The notes below the pieces were generated by a model. The model saw only the letters and a list, made by a program, of their open reading frames with translations, ran no database searches and had not been told where the DNA came from. Below are positions 49,986 to 58,810 of a DNA stretch of 64,000 nt, in pieces. Source of the stretch: Rhizobium sp. RU36D (lineage in GTDB: Bacteria > Pseudomonadota > Alphaproteobacteria > Rhizobiales > Rhizobiaceae); NCBI RefSeq assembly GCF_900176345.1, contig NZ_FWXU01000015.1, positions 62,001-126,000 of the forward strand, read 5' to 3'. Within the stretch, counting starts at the first letter, position 1. Each line of letters begins with the position of its first letter. Made by a program: the position numbers and the translations under genes.

Positions 49986-51773
49986 ATGATGGACATGAGA
50001 TCTGGAGGGCAACGCCATCTCGCCGGCCAAAGATCGGCGGCGGTTCCGGTCACCTTTTCGGGCATGCCAGGGCTTTTTGAGCCTGCTGGCACCGAGGCCC
50101 GTGGTGTCGCCGTCCTTTTCGTCAGCCCCTGGGGCCTGGAGGAGCTTTGCACCCACAAATTCTGGCGCGTGTTGGCGGAGCAATTGGCCGATGCCGGGAT
50201 TGCAAGCCTGCGTTTCGACCTACCCGGAACCGGCGATGCGCTTGATCTGGACGATCCTGCAATCGGTGTTCAGGCATGGCTGGACGCCATCGTCAAGGCG
50301 GCCGCCGAGCTCAGGCGGCTGTCGGGTTGCGACCGGATTGCGATCCTCTCGCAGGGTCTGGGCGGTTTGCTGTCGCTTCACGTGGCCGAGCGGGTTGAGG
50401 GGCTGGAAGGGCTTGCATGCCTGGGGCCTGTAATCTCGGGGCGAGCCTATCTCCGGGAGCTGCAGATCTGGTCGCGTGTCGTGGATGAGGGGCTGGGGCT
50501 GCGGGAAGAAGATCGGATCCGTGACCAGGTCTCGATTGCCGGTTTTAGAATGCCCGATGCGATCGCTGCTGATATCAAGAAGCTGGTGGTCCCAACTCTC
50601 CAGGCTCCCCCGGCGGCGCATGTCCTCCTCGTCCATCGGCCGGATCGACCGGCAGAGGCGGAGCTTGGTCAGGCGCTGACGGCCGCCGGTGCCGTGGTCA
50701 CCTTGCGGGACTATGTCGGCTATGATGCCTTTGTCTCCAATCCCCTTATTTCGGTCTTACCGCTTGAAGTTGCCGAGGACATCCTTCGCTGGGTCACCGG
50801 CCTTCCCGCTGCGTCTGGCAGCCGGTCATCGTCTCCGGCGCCGCTAGCGCCTGCCGCCGCCCTCGTCGGATTGGGGTTTCTTGAGACGCCCGTCCGTTTC
50901 GGCGCCAATGACAGGTTGTTCGGTGTTCTCTGCGAGCCGCAGGGGCCGCGATCCGGGGCCACCGCGCTGATCCTTGGAACGGCCTATGACAGGAGCACCG
51001 GCTGGGGCGGCTGCGGGGTGGAACTGGCGCGCAAGCTGGCCCAGGCTGGGATCGCATCGCTGCGGTTTGATGCCGCCAATGTCGGCGATAGTCCGCCGGT
51101 ACCGGGCGTGCCGACGCAGGTGCTTTATCACGAGGCGCAGCTGGTTGATGTCATCGCGGCGCTCGACTTCCTGGAAACGCGCGCCCTGCTGCCGGCGGTG
51201 GTCAGCGGGCGTTGCAGCGGCAGCTACTTGGCGTTCCGGAGTGCTGTAGCCGACCGGCGAATTCACGGTCTCGTCGCGGCCAACCCTTACGCTTTTCTCT
51301 GGGACAAGCGTGTGGATGTCGATGCAATCCTGCATGGGGGGCCGCGCCAGCTCCATGAATATCGGGAACGCATGTTTCAGCTTGCGACCGTAAAGCGGCT
51401 CATTAAAGGCCAGATCGACATTCGCGCAGCCGGCATCAACGTTCTTAAGTCCGTCGGGCGTCGACTGGGTCGCCACCTGCTGCCTGTCCTGCGCCTCTTG
51501 CCGGGGTCAGGAGATGCCCATCGCTGGATCATGAAGGCGTTCCGCGACCTTGCTGAGCGCAAAGCACCCTTCGAGCTGATCTACAGCGAGCAGGATATCG
51601 GCCTGATTCACTTCTCGGAGTATTTCGGCAAGTCGGGCGGCGGACTTGCGCGCTTTCCCAATGTTCGTCTGACCATGCTGGCGGACACCGACCATAATCT
51701 CACGCCGCCCGCTGCCCGGCAGGTGTTTTTCGAGGCGGTGAAGTCGGTGGCACGGAAGGCGCCTGCGAACTGA
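49986..51773 (+). CDS. Tandem alpha/beta-hydrolase of the exopolysaccharide unit
   Basis: A 595-residue protein made of two hydrolase-like halves. The first (about 20-270) has a nucleophile elbow LSQGLGG; the second (about 295-590) has GRCSGSYLAF, GTAYDRSTGWGG and a late TDHNLTP with a possible catalytic His. Each half begins with a similar FEPAGTEARGVAVLFVSPWG / FGVLCEPQGPRSGATALILG strand, indicating internal duplication. It resembles the hydrolases associated with exosortase/polysaccharide loci, thought to act as acyl-transferring or acyl-removing enzymes. It is the last gene of the rightward EPS unit and converges on GH2 with a 2-bp gap. No signal peptide; substrate unknown. Confidence 0.7.
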   Translation: MMDMRSGGQRHLAGQRSAAVPVTFSGMPGLFEPAGTEARGVAVLFVSPWGLEELCTHKFWRVLAEQLADAGIASLRFDLPGTGDALDLDDPAIGVQAWLDAIVKAAAELRRLSGCDRIAILSQGLGGLLSLHVAERVEGLEGLACLGPVISGRAYLRELQIWSRVVDEGLGLREEDRIRDQVSIAGFRMPDAIAADIKKLVVPTLQAPPAAHVLLVHRPDRPAEAELGQALTAAGAVVTLRDYVGYDAFVSNPLISVLPLEVAEDILRWVTGLPAASGSRSSSPAPLAPAAALVGLGFLETPVRFGANDRLFGVLCEPQGPRSGATALILGTAYDRSTGWGGCGVELARKLAQAGIASLRFDAANVGDSPPVPGVPTQVLYHEAQLVDVIAALDFLETRALLPAVVSGRCSGSYLAFRSAVADRRIHGLVAANPYAFLWDKRVDVDAILHGGPRQLHEYRERMFQLATVKRLIKGQIDIRAAGINVLKSVGRRLGRHLLPVLRLLPGSGDAHRWIMKAFRDLAERKAPFELIYSEQDIGLIHFSEYFGKSGGGLARFPNVRLTMLADTDHNLTPPAARQVFFEAVKSVARKAPAN

Positions 51774-51775
51774 TA

Positions 51776-54259
51776 TCAGAACGAGAAGCGCTTTGACGAT
51801 CCGAGATGGGTGACGGTCCCGCTCGGTTTGCCGGTCGGCGTCGCGGAGCCTTCAGGGATGAGCTTGACGCGTTTAGGAGCGCCCGGCGCGAGGTGGAACC
51901 AGTCATCTGACGCACGATAGCCGTCGGCGGCGACGTGAACCGATTGCGCGAGCGTGTCGGAGGCGATTTCGATCATCCAGCCCCTGCCGCTTTCCACTAC
52001 TTCGACCTTCAGGTCCGCTGCGTGCAGTGCCTGGCTTCGCCCGAGCGGAAAGTGGAAGGCTTCCGCCAGGATATCGCCCGTCGTGGCATCGCTGAGGCGG
52101 GCGATCGTTACGTCATGCGATGGCGGGCCAAAGCGGAAGGCATAGGTGGTGTCGAAAAAGGCACCGAAAAGCGAGGTGGCAGCCAGTGTCTGCTGGCCGC
52201 GGGGCTCAAGGATCAGCGTTTGGCGGCCGGAAACCACCGGCTGTGTTCCCTCGCGCCGGCAGGTGAGTTCCAGGATGACCTCGCGATGGCGCGGGCTTTC
52301 ATTGATGACATGGACATCCAGTCCGTTCGTGCCTTCATCGGTCAAAGCCACCTGGATGGGACGGAAGGCGCGTTTCAGCCCGTACCAGACCGGTTTTGGA
52401 CGTCCGGTGGAATCGATGACGCCCCAGCCGGGACCCGGCTGTAGATCCTGCAGCGTCCAGACCAGGGCGCCGTTGCAGCTCGACCCAGGACGGCGCCATT
52501 CGGCAAAGGTCTCGGTCACCACCTCTGCCGTCACCGCGCGAGAGAACTGAAGATAGCGTTCGGGATTCTCTCGGCGCAACCGGGCCGGATCAAGTCCGTA
52601 GAGTTCGGTGAGGTAGTGGTCACGGATATCCTCGAAGTCCCAGGATGCGCTGCGGTCGCGAGGCACGCGCGCCTTCCAGCGGGGATCGTGAACCGGAGCA
52701 ACCGGCAATTGGGCGTCAAGGGTCGTCTGTTGTGGGATATGGGCGAAGGCCAGGCTTTCGGCGGCGAAGCGCAGATTGGCGCGACGGGCATCATCGAGGG
52801 GTCGGCAATAGGCGCCGACGCCATAATAATGCGCGACGCCTTCTCCCGGCGAGAAGGGCATGGGGCCGCCTGACGGAGAGTTGGCCACATAGGCGGTATC
52901 GGGGCGATGGGACGACACCAGGCGCGGCAAGGCATCTTCGAAAAAGTCACTCTTCCAGATGCGTTCAGGCAGGCCCAGCATGGCGGCCTGCTGAAAGATT
53001 TCGCTGCCGCCACAGATCACCGCCAGGGAAGGGGAGCCCTGACTTGCGGCGAGGAGTTGCCGGATCTCGCTCTCGACATGGGCGACGAATGTCTCGTCGC
53101 CGGCGGGATAGTCAAAATTGGCAAGCATCAGGTCCTGCCAAACAAGTATTCCCAGGCGATCGCAGAGCCGGAAGAAATCGGCGCTTTCATAGGTCATGGT
53201 TCCGCCGATGCGGATCATGTTCATGTCGGCTTCAGCGGCGCTGGCGAGCCAGGGCGCGTAGTCTTCGGCTGCGCCTGGAAGCCTCAGGATATCCGCATTG
53301 GTCCAGACCGCCCCGCGGCAAAAGATGCGCTCGCCGTTTACGAGCAGCCTAAAATCCTTGCCATCAACGCCCCGGTCAATCTCGATGCGACGGAAACCGA
53401 CAAGGCCGATCGAGTGCCTTATGCCGTCGATCAGAATTGCGGCGTCGTGCAGCTTGGGGGTGCCGTGGGTGTGCGGCCACCAGGGCTCGATGGCGGGAAT
53501 GCCGAGTTCTGCGTGGCAGAGCCCGTCCGGCCCGGGGACGAAGGGGGTTTCCTCGCCGGCGCAGGCAAGTGTCAGCATTTTCGCTTCGCCGCTTAATTCG
53601 AAAGAGACTGTCAGCAGCCCGGTGCCGTCTGCCGCGAGATCGGCCTTGATCGCGAGGTTTGCCAGAGAGTGGCTGCCGGCGCGGATCAGGTTGATCGGAC
53701 GATAAGGACCCACGGGATGGATGGCAGGGCACCATCCCGGCATGTGCCCAAGAGCCGTTGTCCTGATCAGGCGCAGGCCCTGGTGATCCATCAATTGCGG
53801 GCGCCAGCGGGCACGCGGGCCGCGTTTCTCCAGCAAGGGGGTGAGTGCGCGGAAGCATATGGCCAGTTCGTCCTGACCGGTCAGGAGGATCGGGACGTCG
53901 TGGCTCTCAAACATGCTGTGCGAGACAAGCCGCAGGTCGCCGTTGACATAGACTTCCGCCTCGGTTGCGAGGCCGGCAAACCGCAAGACTGCAAAGCCGG
54001 GTTCTTCGCCTTCCAGGGAACGGAAATACCAGAAATCCTTGTCGTGCAGGGGCACGGGATTGTCAGGATCAAATAGACCGGCCGCGGCCAGGGCTGAGGC
54101 GGCCGTTCCCGGGACCGGCGCGGCAAGCCGAATGCTCCGCTGGCGGATATCAGCGGCAGCGGCATAAAGTCCAGGGGTGGTGGACTCCATGGTCCAGCCG
54201 CCTTCGAGGAAACGCTCGTCGGCGCCGAGATAGCGGATGACCTTGTCTGCGGTCGTCAT
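51776..54259 (-). CDS. Glycoside hydrolase family 2 protein (beta-mannosidase-like)
   Basis: An 827-residue GH2 enzyme with a jelly-roll sugar-binding domain (about 20-190), an Ig-like domain (about 200-300), a TIM barrel (about 300-560) and C-terminal beta domains. In the barrel, VICGGSEIFQQ carries the likely acid/base Glu, and FAAESLAFAHIPQQ the nucleophile region, as in beta-mannosidases. No signal peptide is visible (start MTTADKVIRYLG), so it seems cytoplasmic, odd for a polymer-degrading enzyme. Its start overlaps the DUF1839 stop by 1 base and it is the last gene of the carrier-protein operon, so it may act on a small glycoside or glycoconjugate made there. Confidence 0.8.
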   Translation of the reverse strand: MTTADKVIRYLGADERFLEGGWTMESTTPGLYAAAADIRQRSIRLAAPVPGTAASALAAAGLFDPDNPVPLHDKDFWYFRSLEGEEPGFAVLRFAGLATEAEVYVNGDLRLVSHSMFESHDVPILLTGQDELAICFRALTPLLEKRGPRARWRPQLMDHQGLRLIRTTALGHMPGWCPAIHPVGPYRPINLIRAGSHSLANLAIKADLAADGTGLLTVSFELSGEAKMLTLACAGEETPFVPGPDGLCHAELGIPAIEPWWPHTHGTPKLHDAAILIDGIRHSIGLVGFRRIEIDRGVDGKDFRLLVNGERIFCRGAVWTNADILRLPGAAEDYAPWLASAAEADMNMIRIGGTMTYESADFFRLCDRLGILVWQDLMLANFDYPAGDETFVAHVESEIRQLLAASQGSPSLAVICGGSEIFQQAAMLGLPERIWKSDFFEDALPRLVSSHRPDTAYVANSPSGGPMPFSPGEGVAHYYGVGAYCRPLDDARRANLRFAAESLAFAHIPQQTTLDAQLPVAPVHDPRWKARVPRDRSASWDFEDIRDHYLTELYGLDPARLRRENPERYLQFSRAVTAEVVTETFAEWRRPGSSCNGALVWTLQDLQPGPGWGVIDSTGRPKPVWYGLKRAFRPIQVALTDEGTNGLDVHVINESPRHREVILELTCRREGTQPVVSGRQTLILEPRGQQTLAATSLFGAFFDTTYAFRFGPPSHDVTIARLSDATTGDILAEAFHFPLGRSQALHAADLKVEVVESGRGWMIEIASDTLAQSVHVAADGYRASDDWFHLAPGAPKRVKLIPEGSATPTGKPSGTVTHLGSSKRFSF

Positions 54260-55227
54260 CAGCTGACTTTTGCGGAAAGACCCGCCATCACATCGTCCCA
54301 TGCCGCGGCTGCGGGTTCGAGGGCTGCGGACAGCGGCTCGAATTTCCGTCGAGCAATCGCCCGCGCCAGCTGGAACTGAATGGTCTTTGCCTGCTCCGAG
54401 ATCTTCAGGGCGCCGGCAACCTCGGGGAGATAGGCCCCTTCCGGCGACAGCCAGGCGAGATGGCTCGCCAGCAGTTCGAAATTGGCGCCGAACTGCCGCA
54501 GCGTGTTGAAGGCGTATTTATGGAAGTGCTCGAACGGGCGGTCGGCAAGCGCCTCGACCTGTGCGGGGAAAACCTTCGCGAAGGCTGCGATCGGGTTCGT
54601 CTCCGGGCGGCGCGCCAGATGGTGCCGCAAAAGGCGGGCGGCTTCCTGGCGCAGATGGGTGTCCGATGGCACTGACGCCGGAAACTTCACGAACTCGGTA
54701 TAGGGCAGGAAGGGCAGGGCGCCCTCGGGTCGGTTCCTCTGGAAAATTCCGTCGAAATCATCGGCCTCAAGATGATAGAAACCGCCATTGTGGAAATAGT
54801 CCATGACACGGTTTTCGCTGTCGAGACGGTTGACCGCGACTGTGGTCTTGCCGTGTTCTGTTCGGTAGCTCGTGCCTTGCGTGTCCGGCAGGAAGTAGCT
54901 GTCGAGTTCCAGCATGGCCAATCGTCCGCGGCCGATTTGCACATGCACATGGGTTTCGACGTCGTCGAAGATCGCCAGTTCCGTGCACCTGACGCCATAG
55001 AGCGTTTCGATATCCTCGAGCGGCGTCTTGAAGAAGGTGAACTGGTCGCCTTCGAAATCCTGCGTCACCGTGAAGCCGAGCATGGCTTCCGGCGTCGTTT
55101 TGAACGAGGACAGAACCTCGATCCATAGATCGACATAGCAATTGGTTTCCGGCCACATGCGATCGCTCGCATGCAGTGCATGCGGGCGATAGCTGGCCGG
55201 ATTGATATCTGTGAAGACGGCGCTCAT
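54259..55227 (-). CDS. DUF1839 family protein
   Basis: A 322-residue protein of unknown function, DUF1839 type: TDINPASYRPHALHASDRMWPETNCYVDLWIEVL at the N terminus, then ALGFTVTQDFEGDQFTFFKTPLEDIETLYG-like segments (the protein has AMLGFT) and a helical C terminus. Residues such as NCYVD, HVHVQIGRGR and ELDSYFLPDT are acid- and His-rich and might form an active site. It sits between the amino acid:[carrier protein] ligase gene (7-bp gap) and GH2 (1-base overlap), so it very likely works with the carrier-bound amino acid. An acyltransferase role is a guess. The start at 55227 is chosen from family length; the frame extends 46 codons into the ligase gene. Confidence 0.8.
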   Translation of the reverse strand: MSAVFTDINPASYRPHALHASDRMWPETNCYVDLWIEVLSSFKTTPEAMLGFTVTQDFEGDQFTFFKTPLEDIETLYGVRCTELAIFDDVETHVHVQIGRGRLAMLELDSYFLPDTQGTSYRTEHGKTTVAVNRLDSENRVMDYFHNGGFYHLEADDFDGIFQRNRPEGALPFLPYTEFVKFPASVPSDTHLRQEAARLLRHHLARRPETNPIAAFAKVFPAQVEALADRPFEHFHKYAFNTLRQFGANFELLASHLAWLSPEGAYLPEVAGALKISEQAKTIQFQLARAIARRKFEPLSAALEPAAAAWDDVMAGLSAKVS

Positions 55228-55234
55228 CTGGCGC

Positions 55235-56143
55235 TCAGCCCCAGAGCGCCTTGCGGACGGTGGCCGGCCAGAGCTTCGGATCGAGGCCGTGATGGTGGAA
55301 CAGGGCAAGCGCAATGCGCTCCAAGCCGAAGCCGACGCAGGCGGTGTGGGCCACCGCGCCGTCATGCAGTTCCAGTCCCCACTTCACCCCGAAAGAATCC
55401 TGGTGATAGTTGAAGCTCATGCAGGCGGTCGGCTTGGCGACTGAGGTGATCGGGATCAGCAGTTCGAACTTGAGGTTCTGGTCACGCTGGTTGTTGACCA
55501 TCATCTTGCCGGCGCGACCGAAGAAGGGGTCATTGGCCACGTCGATTTCGACCGGAAGCTCGACCTCGGCCATCATCTTGACGCCGCGATCCATCCAGAG
55601 CTGGCGGAAATCGGTGACGTCCTGCTGGGTGCCCATGCAGACATATTCGCGCATGCGGAACAGCTGCTGACGTGCAGGGTCGTTTGAGGGCTCATGGCGG
55701 AAGCAATAGGATTGCAGATCGTAGAGCCCGCCCTTCTGCTTCAGCCGGCCGCGCTTGGCGATCGTCGGATAGAGCGGATAGCAGGCTGCGGGCGTCAGCA
55801 CGATGTCGGTCGCCTTCTGCTCGCCGGTCCAGTCCTGGCCCTCGTCCATGGCCTTGATCAGGCTGACATGGTCAAGCTCGCAACCGCAGAAGCTATGCAC
55901 GGTGCCGGCAAGCTGCGGAAAGCTCTTCATGTAACCGCTCTTTTCGAAGTAGGCGCGGTTCATGCCGGGGGGGAAGCGGATGGCTTCGGCGCCATCGGCG
56001 CCGCCGAAGCGGTCGATCAGCCGCTCGAAGGCGGCAATGACGTCTTCAAACGTGCCGCTGCGACCATAAAGGCCGTCGACACCGGTTTCGATGAGCAGGC
56101 CGGAATCGAAGAGCCGGTCGAGAAAGCTGGTCTGCATGTCCAT
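55235..56143 (-). CDS. Amino acid:[carrier protein] ligase (truncated seryl-tRNA-synthetase homologue)
   Basis: A 302-residue class II aminoacyl-tRNA-synthetase-like catalytic core without a tRNA-binding arm. Motif 2 is [20 protein letters not shown] and motif 3 is [12 protein letters not shown]. Probable zinc ligands are Cys121, Glu166 and Cys269, as in archaeal-type SerRS and in the related enzymes described in Bradyrhizobium and Agrobacterium. Those enzymes activate glycine or alanine with ATP and load it onto the phosphopantetheine arm of a dedicated carrier protein, not tRNA. The carrier gene is two genes upstream (57330) with an acyl-CoA dehydrogenase homologue between. The biological purpose of the pathway is, as far as I know, unresolved. 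Confidence 0.9.
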   Translation of the reverse strand: MDMQTSFLDRLFDSGLLIETGVDGLYGRSGTFEDVIAAFERLIDRFGGADGAEAIRFPPGMNRAYFEKSGYMKSFPQLAGTVHSFCGCELDHVSLIKAMDEGQDWTGEQKATDIVLTPAACYPLYPTIAKRGRLKQKGGLYDLQSYCFRHEPSNDPARQQLFRMREYVCMGTQQDVTDFRQLWMDRGVKMMAEVELPVEIDVANDPFFGRAGKMMVNNQRDQNLKFELLIPITSVAKPTACMSFNYHQDSFGVKWGLELHDGAVAHTACVGFGLERIALALFHHHGLDPKLWPATVRKALWG

Positions 56144-56148
56144 TGGCG

Positions 56149-57330
56149 TTACCCCAACAAGCTTGTGTCTTGTTTATGTACGAGGAGCATGGTCGACGTA
56201 TTGCCGAGAATACGGTCGTTCGAGATCATCAACTGGGCCGACTGCGCATCACGCAGGTGCCGCCCCAGGCTGAACGGCGTGCCGTTCTTGTAGCCCATGA
56301 TGCCGCAGATCAGCATGGCGTGGTTGATGATCGGCAGGATCATCTCCGACGACGCGATCTTGACGTTGTTCATGGCCACGGCAAAAGCCATGGACGAAAG
56401 CTTGTCGCTATCTTCGCAGGCGTCTTCGTAGGTCTTCAGGCCCGCGATCACGTTGGAGCGAACCATCTGCAGGAGATTGGAGACCTCGGCCAGTCGCAGC
56501 GCACCGGGCGGCTGAACGGCGGGGTTCTTGCGCGCGGCGGCGCGCACAAAGGCCTGGGCGCGGGACACCGCATCGACCGCGATCCCATACCAGACGGCGC
56601 TCCAGAGAAGGTGCGACGTGGCCAGCATGGATTGGGCGGCGATCTCGGCGAAAGGCTTCGGCAGGATCTGGACCGCTGGCGCCTCGCCCTTGAACAGGAA
56701 GCCGTCCGAGCAGGTGCCGCGCATGCCCAGCGTGTCCCACTTGTGGGTCTGCTCCAGGCTATACTGGTCCTTGAGGAACACCGTCATCACCTGGTCGGTC
56801 GAGGCGGCGTCCTTGTGGCTGCGCGACGTCACCAGGATGGCGTCGCCATGGGAGCCATAGGAAATGACCGTGGCGTCCTTTTCCAGGCGGCAGGTGTCTC
56901 CGTCGACTTCGATCGCGCAGATGCTGTTGCGCATATTGCCGCCGATCCCGCCTTCAGTCGTGGCGGAGGCCAGCAGCAGTTGTTCGTCGGCGATGCGCCG
57001 CATGAAGGCGCGGTGCCAGTCGGCCTCATTCCCGTGGGAAATGAGGCTGGATGCCTTGATGTGATGCATGGCGAAGATCATGGCGCTGGATGCGCAAGCC
57101 TGGCCAAGCGTGGTGCAAAGCTCCGCAACCTGCGACAGGCTTGCGCCTTCCCCGCCGAACTCGGCGGGGATAAGGGCGGCCATCAGCCTTTCGGCCTTCA
57201 TGGCATCAACGGCTTCTCGGGGGAAGCGTCCTTCACGGTCGACCTGGTCGGCATGAAGTGCAGCCACGGCTGCAACACGTGCGGCCCGGCTTTTCAGGCT
57301 CGTCGTGCTGTTTGCGGAGGAAAGATCCAT
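56149..57330 (-). CDS. Acyl-CoA dehydrogenase-like flavoprotein acting with a carrier protein
   Basis: A 393-residue acyl-CoA dehydrogenase fold: helical N domain (about 15-125), beta domain ([11 protein letters not shown] for FAD contact, then [16 protein letters not shown]) and helical C domain (about 230-393). Its start overlaps the stop of the carrier-protein gene by one base, so it probably oxidises or hydroxylates a carrier-bound aminoacyl group instead of a CoA ester. The expected catalytic Glu region near the C terminus reads [24 protein letters not shown], where a base residue of typical acyl-CoA dehydrogenases is not obvious. Similar flavoproteins oxidise aminoacyl-carrier intermediates in natural-product pathways (family knowledge). 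Confidence 0.82.
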   Translation of the reverse strand: MDLSSANSTTSLKSRAARVAAVAALHADQVDREGRFPREAVDAMKAERLMAALIPAEFGGEGASLSQVAELCTTLGQACASSAMIFAMHHIKASSLISHGNEADWHRAFMRRIADEQLLLASATTEGGIGGNMRNSICAIEVDGDTCRLEKDATVISYGSHGDAILVTSRSHKDAASTDQVMTVFLKDQYSLEQTHKWDTLGMRGTCSDGFLFKGEAPAVQILPKPFAEIAAQSMLATSHLLWSAVWYGIAVDAVSRAQAFVRAAARKNPAVQPPGALRLAEVSNLLQMVRSNVIAGLKTYEDACEDSDKLSSMAFAVAMNNVKIASSEMILPIINHAMLICGIMGYKNGTPFSLGRHLRDAQSAQLMISNDRILGNTSTMLLVHKQDTSLLG

Positions 57331-57581
57331 CAGGCGACCTTTCTTTGCTCCAGGATCTGGGTCAACGCGCCCTCGATCGCGGCAACGCTGGCGAAGGACT
57401 TACGGTTGAGCAGATGATCGGGGAATTCCACGTCAAAGGCTTCTTCCAGACCCAGCATCAGCTGGACCGAGGCAAAGGACGACAGGCCGGCCGCGTAGAG
57501 GTCGGCATCATCCGCAAGGGTTTCGATGGGAGTGGACAGGCTACCAAGCCTTGCCAGCAGCTTTCGAATGGTATTATTCAT
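57330..57581 (-). CDS. Dedicated aminoacyl carrier protein (phosphopantetheine-binding)
   Basis: An 83-residue acyl-carrier-protein-like helix bundle. DLYAAGLSSFASVQLMLGLEEAFDVEFPDHLL aligns with the carrier motif; by alignment Ser35 (second serine of LSSF) is the phosphopantetheine site, in a GLSS context instead of the DSL of fatty-acid ACP. This variant motif is the one expected of carriers served by amino acid:[carrier protein] ligases. It is the first gene of the five-gene leftward operon; the 179-bp A+T-rich stretch 57582-57760 upstream holds its promoter. Confidence 0.88.
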   Translation of the reverse strand: MNNTIRKLLARLGSLSTPIETLADDADLYAAGLSSFASVQLMLGLEEAFDVEFPDHLLNRKSFASVAAIEGALTQILEQRKVA

Positions 57582-57760
57582 CGGACCAGCCTCGCTCTCT
57601 AGGTCTTTGCAGTTGTAGTCTCTATGCTCGGTTCTAGTCCCGAAAGCATAAGATTCCGCTAAGCGCCGTAGTTAAACGAGGGTAAGAATTGTGCCGAAAA
57701 AGAATGGCATTCTGTCAATTTTTAGTAAATTGGTAGAGAATTCTCGAAAATTCAGCTGAA

Positions 57761-58810
57761 TTACAGCAAGTCAGCATAAAAATGCTTCTCACCTCGGAAA
57801 TCCCCCAGGGAATAGGAACCGTCGCCCAGAGCCTCGACAGCGGTCTCCGAAATTTCAACCTTTCCGTGTCCTCCCGGCAGGTCGAGGACGTAGGTCGGTT
57901 GGCACAGGCCGGAGAGATTTCCGCGAAGAGCCTTCACCAGCGCCCGTCCTTCCTCAAGCGACAGCCTGAAATGTGCTGTTCCCGGCGCGAGGTCTGGATG
58001 ATGCAGGTAATAGGGCTTCACCCGAGCTTCGACAAAGCCCCGCATCAACGCGCTCAGGGTTGAGACGTCGTCATTGACGCCTTTCAACAACACTGTCTGG
58101 CTGATCAAGGTGATGCCGGCATCGGCGAGACGAGCGCAGGCGGCCCGAACGGCGGATGATAGCTCGCGCGGATGATTGGCATGCACTGCAAGGTAGACGG
58201 TCTTGCCGCTTGCCTTCAGCGCGTCGATCATGTCGCTGTCGATCCGCGTGGGATCCACCGCCGGCACGCGCGTGTGCAGCCGCACGATCTTCACGTGTTC
58301 GATTTGGGCGAGTCCGCTCATGACGTCGCGCATACGCCTGGGAGACAGCACCAGCGGGTCGCCGCCGGTCAGGATGACCTCCCAGATCGCCTCGTGGCTC
58401 GCGATATAGGCAAGCGCGGCTTTGAGTTCGTCGCTCGCCAGCGTGCCATCGCCGGATGGGCCCACCATCTCCCGGCGAAAGCAGAAGCGGCAGTAGACCG
58501 GGCAGACATGCACGGCCTTGAGCAAGACCCGGTCGGGATAGCGATGGACGATGCCCTTGACCGGGGTATGGGCATGGTCACCGATCGGATCGGCGTTTTC
58601 GCCGGGGTGGACGTTGATCTCCCGCGCGTCTGGAACGAATTGCCGGGCAATCGGGTCGGCCGGGTCGGTGCGATCAATCAGATCGGCGATGTCGGGTGTG
58701 ATCGCGATCGCATAACGGTCGGCCACGGCCTGCAGCGAGGGAAGGTCTCTCTCGCTGATGAGATCGGCGGCTCGAAGGGCCGAAAGCGTCGTCAGGCTGC
58801 GCTGGTTCAT
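57761..58810 (-). CDS. epmB: EpmB, EF-P beta-lysylation lysine 2,3-aminomutase
   Basis: A 349-residue radical-SAM aminomutase with the cluster motif CPVYCRFC (Cx3CxxC), SAM-binding EVILTGGDPLVLS, and PLP-binding HxxxP-type and NHPREL segments. It converts (S)-alpha-lysine to (R)-beta-lysine for EF-P. The length fits EpmB and not the longer catabolic lysine 2,3-aminomutases. Its ATG overlaps the epmA stop, so both are cotranscribed, divergently from efp. Confidence 0.92.
   Translation of the reverse strand: MNQRSLTTLSALRAADLISERDLPSLQAVADRYAIAITPDIADLIDRTDPADPIARQFVPDAREINVHPGENADPIGDHAHTPVKGIVHRYPDRVLLKAVHVCPVYCRFCFRREMVGPSGDGTLASDELKAALAYIASHEAIWEVILTGGDPLVLSPRRMRDVMSGLAQIEHVKIVRLHTRVPAVDPTRIDSDMIDALKASGKTVYLAVHANHPRELSSAVRAACARLADAGITLISQTVLLKGVNDDVSTLSALMRGFVEARVKPYYLHHPDLAPGTAHFRLSLEEGRALVKALRGNLSGLCQPTYVLDLPGGHGKVEISETAVEALGDGSYSLGDFRGEKHFYADLL

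Noticed and set aside
56143..57417. 424-codon open frame on the plus strand over the acyl-CoA dehydrogenase homologue
   Set aside because: Antisense shadow; the minus-strand gene is coupled by one-base overlap to the carrier-protein gene.
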